Assembly (NCBI GenBank): GCA_966248875.1
Contig: CBINBI010000106.1
Span: forward strand, 1 to 7,864
DNA from: Dokdonella_A sp966248875
GTDB taxonomy: Bacteria > Pseudomonadota > Gammaproteobacteria > Xanthomonadales > Rhodanobacteraceae
Length of the DNA: 7,864 nt
Reading direction: 5' to 3'
Part shown: positions 6,862 to 7,864 of the stretch, piece by piece
How positions within the stretch are numbered: position 1 is the stretch's first letter
Layout of the letters: the number at the start of each line of letters is the position of its first letter
Made by a program: the position numbers and the translations under genes
Notes under the pieces: model-generated
The model's database searches: none
What the model was told of the DNA's origin: nothing
What the model saw: only the letters and a program-made list of their open reading frames with translations

Positions 6862-7626
6862 TCATCGCGACATCGCGCCCAGGCCCCGAGCGCTGCGGCC
6901 GCGCGAAAACGGAATCAGCATCGGCACGCTTCTGCGATAGTCGCGATAGGCCGCACCGAGGCTGGCGACGAGATCGTGCTCCTCGAGACGGATCGCGATC
7001 AGGATGTACGCCGTCGTCGCGAGAGCGAACACGAAGTGCGTCAACGTCATCACCGGCGTCGCCCAGAACGCAAACAGCCAGCCGACGTAGAGCGGATGGC
7101 GCACCCACTTGTACGGGCCCGGCGCGCGGAACCCGATTGGCGTATATGGTTTGCCGACGAGGTGGAGCCACACCTGGCGCAGACCGAACAGATCGAAGTG
7201 GTCGATCAGGAACGTCGACACCAGCACGAGCACGAAGCCGAATGCGCACAATCCGTACAGGACGGCGACCCAGAACGGATCGGTGATCGACCAGACGACG
7301 CCACCGAGCGGACGCCACCACGCGAACAGCGCGATCAGCGCGAGGCTGGACGCGAGCACGTAGGTGCTGCGCTCGGCCGGCTCCGGCACTATGCGCGTCC
7401 ACGCGCGCTTGAATGCCGGTCGCGCCATCACGCTGTGCTGGATCGCGAACAGGCCGAGCAGCTCGAGATCTGTCAGCAGGCTGCCGGCGAAATCGCCGTC
7501 CGGCGGGCCGTCGATCGAGCGCGGCACGAGCACGTTGCCGACGAAGCCGATCGCGTAGAGGTAGGTTCCGAAGAACACCGCATAAGAGACAAGCCCATAG
7601 AGAAACACGAGCACACGCTTCAGCAT
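6862..7626 (-). CDS. mddA: Methanethiol S-methyltransferase-like membrane protein (MddA, NnrU/ICMT-like)
   Basis: The product is 254 aa and by family knowledge methylates methanethiol to dimethyl sulfide with S-adenosylmethionine at the inner membrane. The ATG at 7626 lies about ten bases after AGGA; a GTG at 7635 with its own AGGA would add three residues. Hydrophobic segments are at about 7-30, 48-64, 89-105, 118-141 and 180-211. Diagnostic stretches are Q-H-S-V-M-A-R-P (63-70), the STFLIDHFDLFGLRQVWLHL block (137-156), R-H-P-L-Y-V-G-W (176-183) and R-L-E-E-H-D-L (213-219). The last two match the S-adenosylmethionine-binding RHPxYxGW and E-E motifs of the isoprenylcysteine-methyltransferase-like fold. 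The length fits characterised MddA proteins (about 260 aa). The broader NnrU-like family has other members of unknown substrate, so the exact substrate is inferred from resemblance. It appears monocistronic, with an inverted-repeat-rich upstream region. Confidence 0.86.
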   Translation of the reverse strand: MLKRVLVFLYGLVSYAVFFGTYLYAIGFVGNVLVPRSIDGPPDGDFAGSLLTDLELLGLFAIQHSVMARPAFKRAWTRIVPEPAERSTYVLASSLALIALFAWWRPLGGVVWSITDPFWVAVLYGLCAFGFVLVLVSTFLIDHFDLFGLRQVWLHLVGKPYTPIGFRAPGPYKWVRHPLYVGWLFAFWATPVMTLTHFVFALATTAYILIAIRLEEHDLVASLGAAYRDYRRSVPMLIPFSRGRSARGLGAMSR

Positions 7627-7655
7627 GATGAGCACTTCCTTTCCTTGGCATCCCG

Positions 7656-7750
7656 CATTGAGGGCTGAGCCACGGTGGAACCCGCGGGCGCGCCGCGCCG
7701 GGACTGCGCGATCGCCTCAATGGAAGAACGCCGTTCATGCCCGAATTGAG
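7656..7750. promoter_or_regulatory. Cluster of ATTGAG/CTCAAT and GAACG/CGTTC dyads upstream of mddA
   Basis: CATTGAGG (7656-7663) is matched by its exact inverse CCTCAATG (7715-7722), and a third ATTGAG stands at 7745-7750. Between the last two copies lies the palindrome GAACG-C-CGTTC (7726-7736), so the dyads are nested. The block lies 30-125 bases upstream of the leftward start codon, in the promoter position of the methyltransferase gene. An operator for a transcription factor is possible; no clear -35/-10 pair is visible. Confidence 0.35.
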
Positions 7751-7759
7751 ACATGCGCT

Positions 7760-7785
7760 GCGGCGCCGGCATGCGCCGGCGCCGC
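7760..7785. repeat. Strong GC-only intergenic hairpin
   Basis: CGGCGCCGGC (7761-7770) pairs perfectly with GCCGGCGCCG (7775-7784) around ATGC, and a G-C pair (7760/7785) extends the stem to 11 bp. There is no T-run on either side, so a classical terminator is unlikely. It may be a repetitive palindrome or mark the end of a gene lying to the right of the window. Confidence 0.6.
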
Positions 7786-7819
7786 GTTGGAGCGTGCCAC
7801 GCGGGAGAGCCCGCGTTTT

Positions 7820-7844
7820 CCCCGCTCCCGCTTGCGGGAGGGGG
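7820..7844. repeat. Second CTCCCG-type intergenic palindrome
   Basis: CTCCCG (7825-7830) pairs with CGGGAG (7835-7840) around CTTG, and after one bulged G (7824) CCCC (7820-7823) pairs with GGGG (7841-7844). It has the same C-rich/G-rich build as the hairpin at 67-88 but a different loop. The two may belong to one dispersed family of intergenic palindromes. Confidence 0.55.
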
Positions 7845-7864
7845 TTGGATCGCGGCAAACGGAG

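Noticed and set aside
6686..7858. 390-codon minus-strand frame overlapping the mddA-like gene
   Set aside because: It is Arg/Ala-rich shadow translation; the overlapping frame encodes a complete membrane methyltransferase with conserved motifs.
7636..7864. Additional gene to the right of mddA
   Set aside because: No open frame with a plausible product or ribosome binding site; the stretch is dominated by inverted repeats.

Overview
The window is a GC-rich bacterial chromosome segment carrying five protein genes. GC-rich codon use, Sec signal peptides, intergenic palindromes of the CCCTCTCCC/GGGAGAGGG kind and secreted proteins ending in an 'IFxxGF(D/E)' tail all suggest a proteobacterium. 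My best guess is a gammaproteobacterium of the Xanthomonadales/Lysobacterales type. That placement is inference and was not checked by any search.

Layout from left to right: (1) Positions 1-285 are non-coding and hold a perfect hairpin at 67-88 and a three-copy TGGGGAG element at 133-163. (2) 286-1848 (+) encodes an exported TPR (helical repeat) protein with conserved His-rich motifs. (3) 1980-3263 (+) encodes a secreted protein with exactly seven W-x-x-L-G repeats, like the Rax2/kelch type of beta-propeller. (4) 3291-4748 (-) encodes a secreted delta-60-repeat protein that converges on gene 3 with only 27 bp between the stop codons. (5) 4749-5244 is a roughly 500 bp divergent promoter region. 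(6) 5245-6654 (+) encodes a second secreted delta-60-repeat protein with seven clean repeats, followed by a textbook Rho-independent terminator at 6690-6715. (7) 6862-7626 (-) encodes a membrane methyltransferase of the MddA type (methanethiol to dimethyl sulfide). Its upstream region, 7627-7864, is packed with inverted repeats.

The central point is the three adjacent secreted proteins (genes 3, 4 and 6). They belong to two unrelated repeat families, yet each has seven repeats, as in a seven-bladed propeller. Each also ends, within three residues of the C-terminus, in the same short motif [IV]-F-x-x-[GD]-F-[DE]. Shared ancestry of the repeat domains does not explain this common tail. It looks like a C-terminal tag (for sorting, secretion or processing) on a cluster of surface or secreted propellers. 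No processing or secretion partner is encoded in this window, so any function for the tag is a hypothesis. The TPR protein and the MddA-like enzyme look like independent neighbours, each with its own leader or promoter region.
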